Assembly (NCBI GenBank): GCA_050084985.1
Contig: JBITNC010000002.1
Location: 37,014,001-37,078,000 of the forward strand
Reading direction: 5' to 3'
From: Nageia nagi
Lineage: Eukaryota; Pinophyta
Length of the DNA: 64,000 nucleotides
The translations under genes were made by a program, and so were the position numbers. Shown here one piece after another: positions 44,907 to 56,905 of this stretch (the stretch's first letter is position 1; the number at the start of each line of letters is the position of its first letter). The notes under the pieces are model-generated. The model did not search any database and was not told the DNA's origin. It saw nothing but the letters and a program-made list of their open reading frames with translations.

Positions 44907-45466
44907 TGGTACCTTGAGACTTTGCATTAACTTAGTGAGAATAGGACTCCAACTAGATTTTGATACTAAAAATTAATTTTACTCTATTAATTTTGTATAA
45001 TTTAAAATAAATAAAAGTACTAATTAAATCCATAAATAATCAAAATAATACCTAATTATACTATACTTTATACCTAATCAAATATAAATCTAAACAAACT
45101 ATAAAAATATTGTTTACTAGATGGATTATAACTCAAATATAAACTTAATAATATCTAGATGATTGAGTTTCAAAATGCAAACCTTCCTTACTCATAAGCA
45201 TGGGGTTCAACATACTATGATGTGCCACCATATGAATTCTTACCTTTAGTATCTTTGTATATCATATGTATCATAAAGCTTACTTATCAAGGTTATTAGA
45301 CCTATACTACAATATCACAAATAAAGAAAAAAAATTCAACAAAGCCACAAATCCAAACTTGATAGGTGGAATATAGTGTAATATTTATCAAGGTTAAGAT
45401 ATGATCAATGCTCATCCTTCCTCCCTTAACTAGATAAAGTTCCACCATTAGGCTAAGCCTCCTTGC
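44905..45466. other. AT-rich flank left of the CACTA element
   Basis: No gene or recognisable repeat. It ends in the target copy tta at 45467-45469. Confidence 0.5.
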
Positions 45467-45469
45467 TTA

Positions 45470-46519
45470 CACTAGACCAAAAAGGACCTTTGGTGGTATT
45501 TATAAACCACCACCAAATGCCTTTATCGATGGTTATTTGACCACCCTCTATGTGTATGCCTTTAAAATTTGATCTCCTATAGGGGTGTTTAATAATTTCT
45601 AGAATATATACCTTACCACCTTAGGTTGTATATGAGGGTGATTTTAAACTATCTTTGTATAATTAAAGGGGATGGTTTTAAATAGTCCTTGAATACTTTA
45701 AAGGGGTGATTTTAAACCATCACTAAATAGTTACATTTTTTTAAAAGGTGTAGCCTAGAATAATTCTTCCAAATGGAATAATGGTTCCAAACTAAGTCAT
45801 TCCCAATTACCCAATGCACTTGTGATCAATTAGAGAGAGCCCAATTATAGTGGTGGACATGGGCTCCCAAAGGATGCTTTAGTGTGTTCAAAAATTTGAG
45901 GCAAACCATTACATGTTATCCCCTCCTTATTCTATCTAGACCTATGATCATTTAGAATAATACCCTCCAAAGATCATATGCAATATAAATGTATGGGATT
46001 CCCTTCCAATGATATTTGAACACACAAAGCATACAAAAAATTCAAAACTATCTTAAGAGGAAACCCCCTCTTTCCAACCATATATATATATTACAAATTT
46101 TAAAAAGAATGTGAAATATTACAACCATAAATCAGATTAGAAATAAGAAAAGTAACATATATTCCATTATATAAATAAAATTAAATACATATTTTCTATC
46201 TTTTAATCCCTTTATAAATTTTGATATAGAGAGATAAGAAGTTATACATGTCTCATTACTTCATATCCCAAAACTAACTACATTCAAAAGAGTTATATAA
46301 TGATGCTTTAATATCCAAGGAACAACATAACTTTATAACATCATGTCTATTACCAATTTGATGTCCAAGGAAGAAGCCCCTAAAGGAAGGGAACCAATTG
46401 AACATGTAAATAGATATCCATTTGTGTAATTGTATTCATAAACACAACATCAATATATAATAATAGTTAAATAATAATAAAATGCTTACTAAATATAGAT
46501 GTAATCGCTAATGCATAAG
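45470..46519. other. Left subterminal region of the CACTA element
   Basis: Contains a terminal hairpin, tttggtggta...accaccaccaaa, at 45489-45519. Repeated motifs follow: ggtgattttaaac (about 45639 and 45707) and ggatggttttaaata (about 45669). These are the kind of subterminal repeats bound by CACTA transposases. No ORF with a domain. Confidence 0.6.
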
Positions 46520-49500
46520 TTACCATGATTAAAGAAAAGGCTTAAGAGACTTTTTAACAAATGCAATTGCTAGGTGTAAAGCCAAACTTTGCAACCTTTT
46601 CTAGAATTCTTACAACATGTGCTACCATGGGAGCTCTTGAATAAGGTATAAGAATCCCTCAAAGAGTAGTTCAAAATGGTTTCACATGTACTATTTTGAT
46701 TGTGAATACCCTGATGAACTTGTATGTAAAATATGGAAGAATTTACATAATGATTGAGAATTATTTGACATGATGTATGATAATATAATGATAGCATGAT
46801 ATGTACAACATGATATAGACATAATTTCATGGACTAAAATGATCTATAGGATATGAAAAAAAATATGTTGAAAGGGATTATGAATTATTTGATAAAATAC
46901 CTCATCAAGATGCAATGATCCTAGGATATGCACAAAGTGGGTTATATTAAAGGAATCTAGAGACTTTTAAGTATATGTAATTGTGAAGTATAAAGACAAA
47001 ATGTAAAACCTTTTTCAACATTATTAGCATGTACCACCATGGAGCCCTTGAAGAAGGTATGAATATCCATCAAATAGTAGTTAAAAATGGCTTCTCATTG
47101 AATGTTGTGGTTGTGACCATCTTGATAGAAATGTATTTAAAATATGGAAGAATGCACAAGGATAAAAAAATTATTTGACAAGATGCATGATGCAAACACA
47201 ATTTCATGGATTTCAATGATTATAGGATATACTATTCATGGCAACAGATATGATACCTTTAAACTCTTTAATCTAATGATACTACAATAATCCTAGGATA
47301 TGAATAAAATGGGTTATTTGAGAAGACTTTAATGAAATTTGAGTACATAAAATTTTTCAATTATAAAGCTAATCTCTAAAACCATTTTTAGAATTCTTAG
47401 CATGTACCACCATGGAGATATTGAAGAATATATGAACATCCATTAGAGAGAAGTTGAAAATGGCTTCTCATAAAATATTCTAGTTGTTACCACCATGATA
47501 GATATGTATGCAAAATATGGAAGAATACAAAAGGCTTAGGAATATTTTGATAAGATGCATGATGCACACATAGTTTCATGGAATGCAATGTTTATAGGAT
47601 ATGCAATTCATGGCTATAGATGGGATGCCTATAAATTATTTAATCTAATATGACTACAATGATCCCAAGATATGCACAAAATGGATTTTTTGAAAAGGCT
47701 ATAGAGACTTTTAAGTAGATGTGATTATCAAGTATAATTACAAAATATTAAACCTTTGCCACCATTCTTATCATGTGCCACCATGGAGCTCTCAAATAAG
47801 GTATGAACATCCATACAAAAATAATTAAAAATGGCTTCTCATAAAATGTTATGGTTGTGATCACCCTGATAGATATGTATGGAAGTTATGGAAGAATACT
47901 CAAGGCCTAGGGATTATTCGATAAGATGGATGATGCACACATAGTTTTATGGACTACAATAATTGTAGGATATGCAATTTATGGCTATAACTAGGATGCT
48001 ATTGAACTCTTTGATCAAATGAGAATGAAAGATATGCATAAAATGGATTATTTGAAAAGGATCTATATAATTTTTTTTAGGTATAAAGATAAAATTTGAA
48101 ACCTTTGATAACATTCTTAGCATGTACCACCATGGAGATCTCGAATAAGATATCAGCATCCATCAAACAATAGTTAAAAATATCTTGTCATTGAAGGTTA
48201 TGATTGTGAAAACCTTAATAAACATACATGCAAAATATGGAATAATACATAAGTGCCAAGAATTATTTGATAAGATGTATGATTCACACATAGTTTCATG
48301 GAATGTAATGATTATAGGATATGCAATTCATGAATATAGTTGGGATGCCCTTAAACCCTTTGTGTTGATGAGATTTTAATGATCATAATATATGCATAAA
48401 ATGGGTTATCTAAAAAGGCTCTAGATACTTTTAAGTAGATGCAATTATTAGGTATAAAGACAAAATTTGAAAACTTTTCTAATATTCATAGCATGTGCTA
48501 CCATAGAGATCTCAAATAAGGTATGAACATCCATCAAGAAGTAGTTTAAAATGGGTTCTCATAAAATGTTATGGTTGTGAACACCTTGATATACATGTAT
48601 ATAAAATGTCAAAGAATACACATGGCCAAGGAAATATTTGATAATATGCATGATGCACACACGGTTTCATGGACTGCAATGATTGGAAGAAATATAATTC
48701 ATGGCTATAGCTAGCCTGCTCTTAAACTCATTGATATGAATGATACTATAATAGTCTTAAGATATGCAAAAAATGGATTATCTGAAATGGTTTTAAATAA
48801 TTTTAAGTTGATGTAATTATCAAATAGAAAGTTAAAATATGAAACCTTTACTAGCATTCTTAGCTTATGCCACCATGGAGCTCTCAAAGAAGGTATCAAC
48901 ATCCTTCAAAGAGAATTTGAAAATAGATTCTCATATAATGTTGTGGTTGTGGCCAACCTATTAGAAATGTATGCAATATATGGAAGAATACACAAGGCTT
49001 GGGAATTATTTGATAAGATACATGATGCACACATAGTTTCATGGGATGAAAGTTTTGTAGGATATGCAATTCATGGATACAATTGGGATGCCTTTAAACT
49101 CTTTGATATGATGAGATTGTAATGATCTCAAGATATGCACAAAATGGATTCTCTAAAAAGGATCTAGAGAATTTTAAGTAGATGAAATTATTAGGTATAA
49201 AGCCAAACTTGAAACTATTTTCATCATTCTTAGCATATGCCACTATGGAGCTTTCAAAGAAGGTATGAACATCCATCGAATGGTTGTGACCACCTTGATA
49301 GATATGTATGTAAAATATGAAAGAATACTCAAGGCCCAAGAATTATTTAATAAGATGCATGATGCACAAATGATGTTATGGACTATAATAATTGCACAAT
49401 ATACAATTCATGGCTATAACTGGGATGCCCCTAAATTCTTTAATCTGATGAGAATGCAATGATATCAAGATATTCAAAAAATAGATTATCTGAAAAGGAT

Positions 49501-49526
49501 CTAGAGAATTTTAAGTAGATGCAATT
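46520..49526 (+). pseudogene. PPR tandem array, block A (eight units)
   Basis: About eight units share a period near 370 bp (about 123 codons). They are anchored by the text coding for M-G-A-L-E-E-G-M near 46630, 47040, 47412, 47784, 48133, 48503, 48876 and 49246. Each unit reads, with stops and shifts: A-L-E-T-F-K-x-M-Q-L-x-G-I-K-x-N; A-L-E-E-G-M-N-I-H-Q-x-V-V-x-N-G-F-S; V-V-V-T-T-L-I-D-M-Y-V-K-Y-G-R-I; H-K-A-x-E-L-F-D-K-M-H-D-A-H-I-V-S-W; and G-Y-A-I-H-G-Y-x-W-D-A-L-K-L-F. Together these are PPR motifs of the P, L and S types. PPR proteins bind organelle RNA base by base. No unit is open from end to end, so no protein is expected. Confidence 0.85.
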
Positions 49527-50262
49527 TGTAGATGCCTAAAAATGATTTATTATTTATTTAATAAATCATATTTAGAATTCCTAAATGACTTATTGCAATA
49601 TTACAAATGTTAAGATAAAGTTGATATTACAATATGCTAGGGAGAATGCAATGTCATATGCTATGGTTCATATTTCAAATTATATAGAATACAATAAAGT
49701 TTTATATTATTTCTAGAAGTCAACCTTTGCTCAGTTCTATGTCTTTGTAGGCTATATATGCAAGTGGAATAGGTTGACCTCCATAGATCAGAATTCTTTG
49801 ATATGATAAGATCTTTGATAGGTGGTTTCCTATCACAATATTCATCAAGTAATGGTATCTTTTGATGCCACCTATTATGATAAATTATTGTACTCTGAGC
49901 TCTAAAATTTTCTATCTTTTGTGCACTCCATAATTCTACATATTCAACATTGTTAACAATATTCTTCTTCAAGACTATTAATCATATGTGTCTTGAGGAT
50001 TGAGGGATTCATATTTTTGATAGAAAAGGTTATTGATTCATACATGCAAAGATCCATTGCAAGCTCACCTCGGATTTGGTCCTAATCCTTCAAAGATCTA
50101 TTGATATTTTCTTTTGAGGATTGCACATACACTTCATATCAGAAGCATGTTTTTCATGTATATTTGTTGTATATGATATAATGTACATAGCTAGCTCATC
50201 TTATATTGTAGATTATTTTATTTATTATGTGTATTCACATTTTACATAATTTAAAGTCTACA
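49527..50262 (+). repeat. 5' LTR, element 5
   Basis: 736 bp ending tctaca. It holds about 160 bp (49682-49845) that the 3' LTR lacks. The minus-strand open stretch of 103 residues (49661-49972) is antisense to LTR text and is not supported as a gene. Confidence 0.85.
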
Positions 50263-50959
50263 TTTTAGTGAATACTAACTAATCTTACAAACCTTAGAAT
50301 TTTTATTTTAGGGCATCACTTTTTTAGAGGATTCTTGCATTGGAAACCTTAGGTTTTATTTTATTTTTGGTTGAATAAATTTTTCCCAAATTTAGAAAAT
50401 TTTATTTCTTGAAAAAAAAATCCTAAAAAAATATCACTATAAAAAATACCAATTTTGGAGGTCATTTTATTCAATTTGGTGGGATCTAGCATTAGAAAAA
50501 TTTATTCAAACTATTGATAAATATAATTTGAAATTTTTTTAATTTTTCTAGGTCTAGATTTGCATATTTTGATCAATTTTAGGAAACTTTTTGCAGAATA
50601 CATCACATTGAAAAATCATAAATTTTAAAAATATTTTGTAAGTATTTGGTGACTTGTTTCATAATAAAAACTTGACAAAACCATAGGTCATCATAGTAGG
50701 CAACATTTTGAAATTAATTTGGGCTTATTGCATGCATTTTTATCAATATCTCTAAAGATTTTCAAATAAAATATTTTTGCATTAAAAACTAAATTTTAAA
50801 GGTTATTTTATTGAATTTTGAAAGTTTCAACATCATAATACTTGTCCCATATCATAGATATACATGCTAGCAATTTGTTTTTAATCTTGCATGGTGTAAA
50901 AGTGCTTATTTTATCATATTTCTTAAAGTTTTGTTCAAAATAATAAGTCTTGCATTTTA
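50263..50959 (+). other. Leader of element 5
   Basis: T-rich non-coding DNA. The first bases, ttttagtgaatactaac, may be a decayed form of the TTTGGTGAACCCGAC primer site of element 2. No gene. Confidence 0.45.
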
Positions 50960-50960
50960 G

Positions 50961-51980
50961 AATGGATACTACAACTACAAGTGGTTTTCTTGAATATTTG
51001 AATATTATAAGTGATTTATTTGTACCTTATCCAAAATTAAAAAAATGCCTAAGGATATGGATGTTGTGCAAAGTAACGATAGCAAATAATATTATGATGA
51101 AATTAGTTTATCAAATTCATGCTTAACTAGTGTAAATGATGATGATGTGCAAAAAAATATGTAAATCATAGTAAATAAGAAGAATGACAATGATATTAAT
51201 AATGAAACTAATAGTGATGATGATGATTTTACTATTGATATAGATTTTAAGCCATATATAAATGATGCTATGGATAAATATGAAGTGTATGATATTGCAT
51301 TTGAAAATTTGTCATCTCAAGATCAACTCAAGAAAATTAAAGAGCATATGTTATCCAATCCTAATTTTATATTAGGCATTTATACTGATCTTGTTTTAAA
51401 GGAATAATATCATTCATTTCTAAGGAAAGAACTAGATACATTATTAGAAGATCCATATGTAAGGAAATATTTTTGTATGCAAAATTTTGAGAAAGATGAA
51501 ATACAAAAGCAATAATATATCCCTAAACCATTACCTAAACCTCAAAAACAAACTCAACCTCAACAATTAAGGCAAAAATAATGTTGGTAAAAAGTAATAT
51601 CTTAGGAAACTTGGAAATCATAGGATGCCCATACCATAGAGAAACCTAAACAGGGTGCCCATTTTGTAAAATTTGATTTCCCACCAAAAGTAGAAAATGA
51701 AAAATATGATAAGAAAAGCATATGGAAAGTTTCATTTTAGCTAGATCCAATTGAGATTTAGTTACAAAAATTTAGAAAGAAAAAAAATTATTCCCCTAAA
51801 GAATATCGAATCAAAATAGAAATTCTTGATTGCTTTATAGATGATATCAAAAGGTTTTCGAGTGACACAATTGATATAGTTAATAGAATTAACAAATTAA
51901 TAATTGATTCTCATAATGATAAAATATTAAAGAGAATTAAAAGAGATTGCATTGCTAGTGGTGGTTCCACCACTTATTAA
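50961..51980 (+). pseudogene. Unrecognised acidic ORF remnant of element 5
   Basis: An ATG at 50961 (MDTTTTSGFLEYLNIISDLF) opens a frame that shifts near 51050. It then reads D-D-D-D-F-T-I-D-I-D-F-K-P-Y-I, L-S-S-Q-D-Q-L-K-K-I-K-E-H-M, and later D-D-I-K-R-F-S-S-D-T-I-D-I-V-N-R-I-N-K to a stop near 51978. It is rich in Asp, Asn and Lys. No zinc knuckle or protease motif is visible. It occupies the position of gag and may be a diverged gag or accessory protein. Confidence 0.5.
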
Positions 51981-54072
51981 TTCATTATAGTTTCTCATTA
52001 AGCATTTCATATAGGTTGCATAAGTTAGTCCCTTGTATACATTTGGTTAACATGGAAAATTTTATCAAGTTTTTAATCATGTTATCTTTGTATCTTCATC
52101 TTTTCTATTATTTTTTTACTTTTTGCATCTTTCATCCTCATCATTTCATCAAGTCTTCTTCTTTCATCAAATATTTTTTTTATCTCTATCTCTCATCATG
52201 ATTCTCAAATTTGCCATGTTAATCAAATGTCTCATGTATAAGGTAGTCTTACATCTAGTTATTGCATCCCATATTAGTGGAATTTCATGAAAAATAAAAA
52301 AAAATAAAAATAAACAAGAGAAAGTGGATATAGTCTTAGTTTGGGGTAGTATCATTGTTAGCTAGGGTAATATAATTTTTAGCTAGGGACAATTAATTAT
52401 GGTTAGGGGTATGATAGGAATCATATGTCAAAAAGAAGAAGGAAGAAATTTAGAATTAGAAAGTGCAAAATGGCCTATTATTGGGGCACATAGGTAAGTA
52501 CAGATAAAGTATATTGGCCATAACTTTTTTTAAAAACCTAATTTTGCCAATTTCACACTATTAATGATGTCTAAAATGTGAAATTATTGTATGATTCAAC
52601 ACATGATGATCACAAAGGGTAAATATAGTGATATTGAATGTTTACATTATGCATTTGTAGTGAAATTGATTATGTTCTATTTTTCATAATTATTTATATT
52701 AAATGGATGCTCTTAATAGTGTAATTTATAAAAAATTGGCAAATGATTCAAGTGCTAGATTGTAATTCTATTTTTGCTCACTTAAAATAAAGGCATATGA
52801 TAGATGTTACATGATGAAAAAGGTGAAATTATAAATTGTTAAATCAGGTCATAATAAAAGCATGTGTAAAATTTTGATTTTTGTATACACACATATTTTT
52901 GGAACATTGAATATCTAAATTATAATTTCTCCATGCCAATTGAATACGCTCTTTTCCTGGAAGATCAATTTTGTTATTTTAACATTCTTAAAAACATGAT
53001 TAAAGCAAAATTATGGATTCTTTCAAATATAGATAATGCTCTCATGGTTATAATAGTTCAAAATGGTTAATGTTATGCTTGTATGACTTATACATAGACC
53101 AAATACATATAGGATCAAAATGGATCAAATTAATACTTATACAAAAAATATTATGTTATTTTGAAATGTTCCTTCACAATTTTCATGATGCAAAATATTA
53201 TTACTTGTTGTTAATTGATTGAGATTAAATTTTGTAGAGTTGATATTACTATTTTCGTGCTATTAATAGCATGTATCTACTACAATTTCATTGTAAATTG
53301 GGCATGCTACAAATCCTTGAATATCTCATTGAAAATGCCATTATTTCACAAATACCCATTTTAATGGGAATATTGAATAAAATTGCAAAATATATGGTTA
53401 TGAAAATTTGTGAAATTAACACTATCAACAGTGTACTTTTACTTTGAAAATCAATAGAGTTAATAAATTTAATGAGATCAAATATGCTAAATTGATAAGC
53501 AAGGCCAATGAATATTTGAATATTGGGTACTTTTTATGTAAGTCAAATGGAATTGTCTCAATGATGAAAATAATTCAATGTTATGCTAATGAATATTTTT
53601 AAGTCCATGGTCACTCCATGAGTAAAATCTCTCACAAATTTTAGGTTATTCCAAGCTTTATGCATCAAAGGACCTCATCAACTTGATAATAATGGTTCAA
53701 TAGAACTATGTGTCTCAACAACCATAGTAACATAATGGATATCATATTTATTTCTTCTCTTCTCTTTAAATTGATTATTATTTCATTAGATGTGATATAT
53801 GTGGGTATTATGTTGGATTATTCTCACAAAGGTATTATCCAAGAGAGTAGGACCCAAATAGAGGTATTGTCCTCATACATGAATTCTAATTTTTGGCTTG
53901 ATTCTTTGAATAAGCTAAAGCAAGGGGTAATACAAGACCAAAAGGGGGAAAAAGACATATCATACTCGATATATTGTTAAAAAAAGGGAAGTCCACTTTA
54001 CTATTAAAAATTTTCTTCTTTTCTCTAAAGTTCTTTGGATTATGCAATATTAATACTTTTCATTTCATATCC
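51981..54072 (+). other. Non-coding 3' interior of element 5
   Basis: About 2 kb without a recognisable domain on either strand. Open stretches at 52016-52201, 52167-52355 and 53708-53980 are short and without motifs. It ends in the purine tract at 54073-54086. Confidence 0.5.
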
Positions 54073-54086
54073 AGAGAGGGGGAAAA

Positions 54087-54664
54087 TGTAGATGCCTAAA
54101 AATGATTTAATATTTATTTAATAAATCATATTTAGAATTTTTAAATGACTTATTACAATATTACAAATGTCAAGATAAATTTGATATTACAATGTGCTAG
54201 GGTAAATGCAATATCATATGCTATGTTTCATATTTCAAATTATCTTCATCAAGAAATAGTATATTTTGATGCCACATATTATGAAAAATTACTACACTTT
54301 GAGCTCTAAAAATTTCTATATTTTGTGCACCCCATAATTTTACATATTTGATGTTGTTAACAACATGCCTCTTCAAGGCTATTAATTGTATGTGTCTTAT
54401 GGATCGAGGGTTTCATATTTTGATGGTAGATGTTGTTGATTCATGTATACAAAGATCCATTGCAAGCTCACCTTTGATGTGGTCCCAATCCTTTGAAGAT
54501 CCATTGATATTTTCTTTTAAGGATTGCATATACACTTGATATCAGGTGCATGCTTTTTATGTATATTTTTTATATCTGATAAAGTGTACATATCTAACTC
54601 TTTTTATATCATAGACCATTTTATCTATTGTGTATATTTGCAGTTTACATAATTTAGAGTCTAA
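54087..54664 (+). repeat. 3' LTR, element 5
   Basis: 578 bp; same start as the 5' LTR but with an internal deletion of about 160 bp at about 54242. The end is diverged (tctaa against tctaca). The 63-residue open stretch at 54348-54539 is LTR text. Confidence 0.85.
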
Positions 54665-56440
54665 AAATTACTAAGTATAAATCCAAACTCTTAAACCTTT
54701 ACCATAATTCTTAGCATGTTCCACTATGGAGCTCTCAAAGAATTTATAAAAATCTATAAAAGGGTAGTTGAAATATGGATTCTCATTAAATGTTGTGATT
54801 GTGACCACCTTAATATACATGTATGAAAAATATGGAAGAATATAAAAGTCCTAGGAAAATTTATTTGAAACATTCATGATGCACACATGATTTTATGGAT
54901 TGCAATGATTGGAGGATATATAATTCAAGGCTATAGTTGGGATTCCTTTAAAATATTTAATTTGATGAGATTATAATGATCCCATGATATTCACAAAATG
55001 GGTTGTATGAAAAGGATATAAAGACTTTTAATTCCATACAATTGTTAGGTAATAAACCAAACTTTGAAACCTTTATCATCATTTATAGCATGTGCCACTA
55101 TGGAGCTCTCAAAGAAGGTATGAATATCCAACAAAGAGTAGTTGAAAATGGCTTCTCGTTAAATGTTGTGGTTGTGACCACCCTAACAAACATGTATGTA
55201 AAATATGAAATAATACATAATACCTAATAATTATTTGACAATATGCATGATACACACATGGTTTTGTGGATTACAATGAATTCAATATATGAAATTCATG
55301 TCTACAATTAGGATGCTTTTAAACTCTTTGGTATGATGATATTGAAATGATCCTAGGATATGCATAAAATTGGTAGTCTGGAAAGGCTCTAGAGACTTTT
55401 AAAAATATGCAAAATTATCAAGTATAAAGTAAAACTCTTAAACCTTTGATAGCATTCTTAGCATGTGTCACCATGGAGATCTTGAAGAAGGTATGCAAAT
55501 AATCAAAGAGTAGTAGAAAATGGTTTCAAATCAAATTTTGTGGTGGTGACCACCCTAATAAACATGTATGCAAAATATGGAAGACTACATAAGACCCAAG
55601 AATTGTTTGATAATATGGATAATGCATACACAACTTTATGGAATATAATGATTATAAGAATTGTAATTCATGGTACAAATAGGATGCCCTTAAATTTTTT
55701 AATTTGATGAGATTGCAATAATCCTAGGATATGAACACAATGGGTTATCTTATTTGAGAAGGCTTTAGAGAATTTTAAGTACATGTAGTTTTAGGTATAA
55801 ATCTAAACTTTGAATAAGTAACTTTTATTGCAGTCTTATTGGGATGAATAATTATACATAATTATTTGAACAAGATGCATGATCTAGACACAATTTCATG
55901 GACTGCAATAATTGCAAGATATTCATAAAATATATAAGTTAGAAGGTCATGTGATTTATTTGAAAAAATACCGTATTAAGATTCAATATCATATACTGTA
56001 ATAATCCAAGGATATGCACAAAATGTGTTTTTTTAAAAGGCTATAGAGACTTTTAAACAAATGCAATTGTCATATGTAAAGCCAAACTTTGTAATCTTTT
56101 CCAACATATGCCACCATGGGAGCTCTAGAAGAAGCTATGAATATTTATCAAAGAGTAGTTAAAAATGGTTTTGCATTGAATGTTGTAGTTATGAATGCCT
56201 TGAAAGGAATGTATGTAAAATATGAAAAATACACAAGGTTGAAGAATTATTTAATAAGATACATGATGCAAATATAGTTTCATGGAGTGCAATGATTAGA
56301 GGATATACAATTCATGGCTACAAAAAGGATACCCTTAAAATATTTATTCTGATGAAGTACTTGGAAATTAACCCTAACAACATAACCTTTGTATACATTC
56401 TACTTTCATGCAATAATGTAAATCTAGTAGAATGAGGGCT
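54665..56440 (+). pseudogene. PPR tandem array, block B
   Basis: Four further units continue the array after element 5, anchored near 54727, 55101, 55475 and 56117. The open stretch 55003-55227 gives the cleanest text: F-E-T-F-I-I-I-Y-S-M-C-H-Y-G-A-L-K-E-G-M-N, then N-V-V-V-V-T-T-L-T-N-M-Y-V-K-Y. The last unit ends L-E-I-N-P-N-N-I-T-F-V-Y-I-L-L-S-C, the P-motif that normally precedes the C-terminal part of PLS-class proteins. So the array keeps the order of a normal gene at its 3' end. Confidence 0.83.
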
Positions 56441-56905
56441 ATAAATACTTTAATAACATAAGTGACTCATATTGCATTATTCCTAGGATGAATCATTATA
56501 CACACATTGATGAGCTTCAAACTTCACTATTAAAATACCCATAAACCTTAAATTAGATGTGGGGATGTGTGTACTTAGTGCTTGTAAATTAAATGTTATG
56601 GTTCAAAAAGGTTATCTTGAGGGATCTTCATGAACTTCACTACCAAAATACCCATGAACCATGATTTGGGTGTGTGGATGTACGTATTTGGTGCTTGTAA
56701 AATAGAATGTTATGGTTCATGAAGGCTATCTTAAGGAAGATTTGAAATTCAATGCCCAAATACCCATAAACCATAAATTGGGCATGTGGATGTTTGTACT
56801 TAGTGCTTATAAATCAAGTTTTATGGTTATGAGTATTTTCATAGAGATATATGAAGAATGTTGAAGAATATATAAGAATCAAGAATATTTTTATAATATG
56901 CATGA
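56440..56905 (+). pseudogene. Tripled C-terminal PPR/E-like segment
   Basis: After the array the text reads E-G-Y-K-Y-F-N-N-I-S-D-S-Y-C-I-I-P-R-M-N-H-Y, the standard stretch after the last PPR motif. Three copies of a segment of about 110-125 bp follow (near 56515, 56640 and 56755), coding K-x-P-x-N-x-x-L-G-V/M-W-x-x-V-L/F-x-A-C/Y-K. This corresponds to the I-x-P-D-x-x-x-W-x-x-L-L-x-A-C-R region at the start of the E domain. Normally it occurs once. Stops and shifts abound, and no DYW deaminase domain follows. Confidence 0.65.

Larger units (their letters stand above)
49527..54664 (+). mobile_element. LTR retrotransposon (element 5) inserted in the PPR array
   Basis: LTRs at 49527-50262 and 54087-54664 both start TGTAGATGCCTAAAAATG. 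A purine tract, agagagggggaaaa, precedes the second. The flanks caatt (49522-49526) and aaatt (54665-54669) form a one-mismatch duplication, and the PPR unit text (gcaatt, then actaagtataaatccaaac) resumes directly after the element. The interior has one degenerate ORF without pol domains, so it is non-autonomous. The insertion post-dates formation of the array. Confidence 0.85.

Noticed and set aside
46520-56440. CRISPR-like or satellite array
   Set aside because: The unit length of 370 bp, PPR coding content, and lack of short identical repeats with unique spacers exclude a CRISPR array. It is coding-derived rather than simple satellite.
46520-56905. Functional PPR protein encoded by spliced units
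   Set aside because: Every unit contains stops and frame changes inside motifs, not at sites with consistent GT-AG borders, so introns do not rescue a protein.
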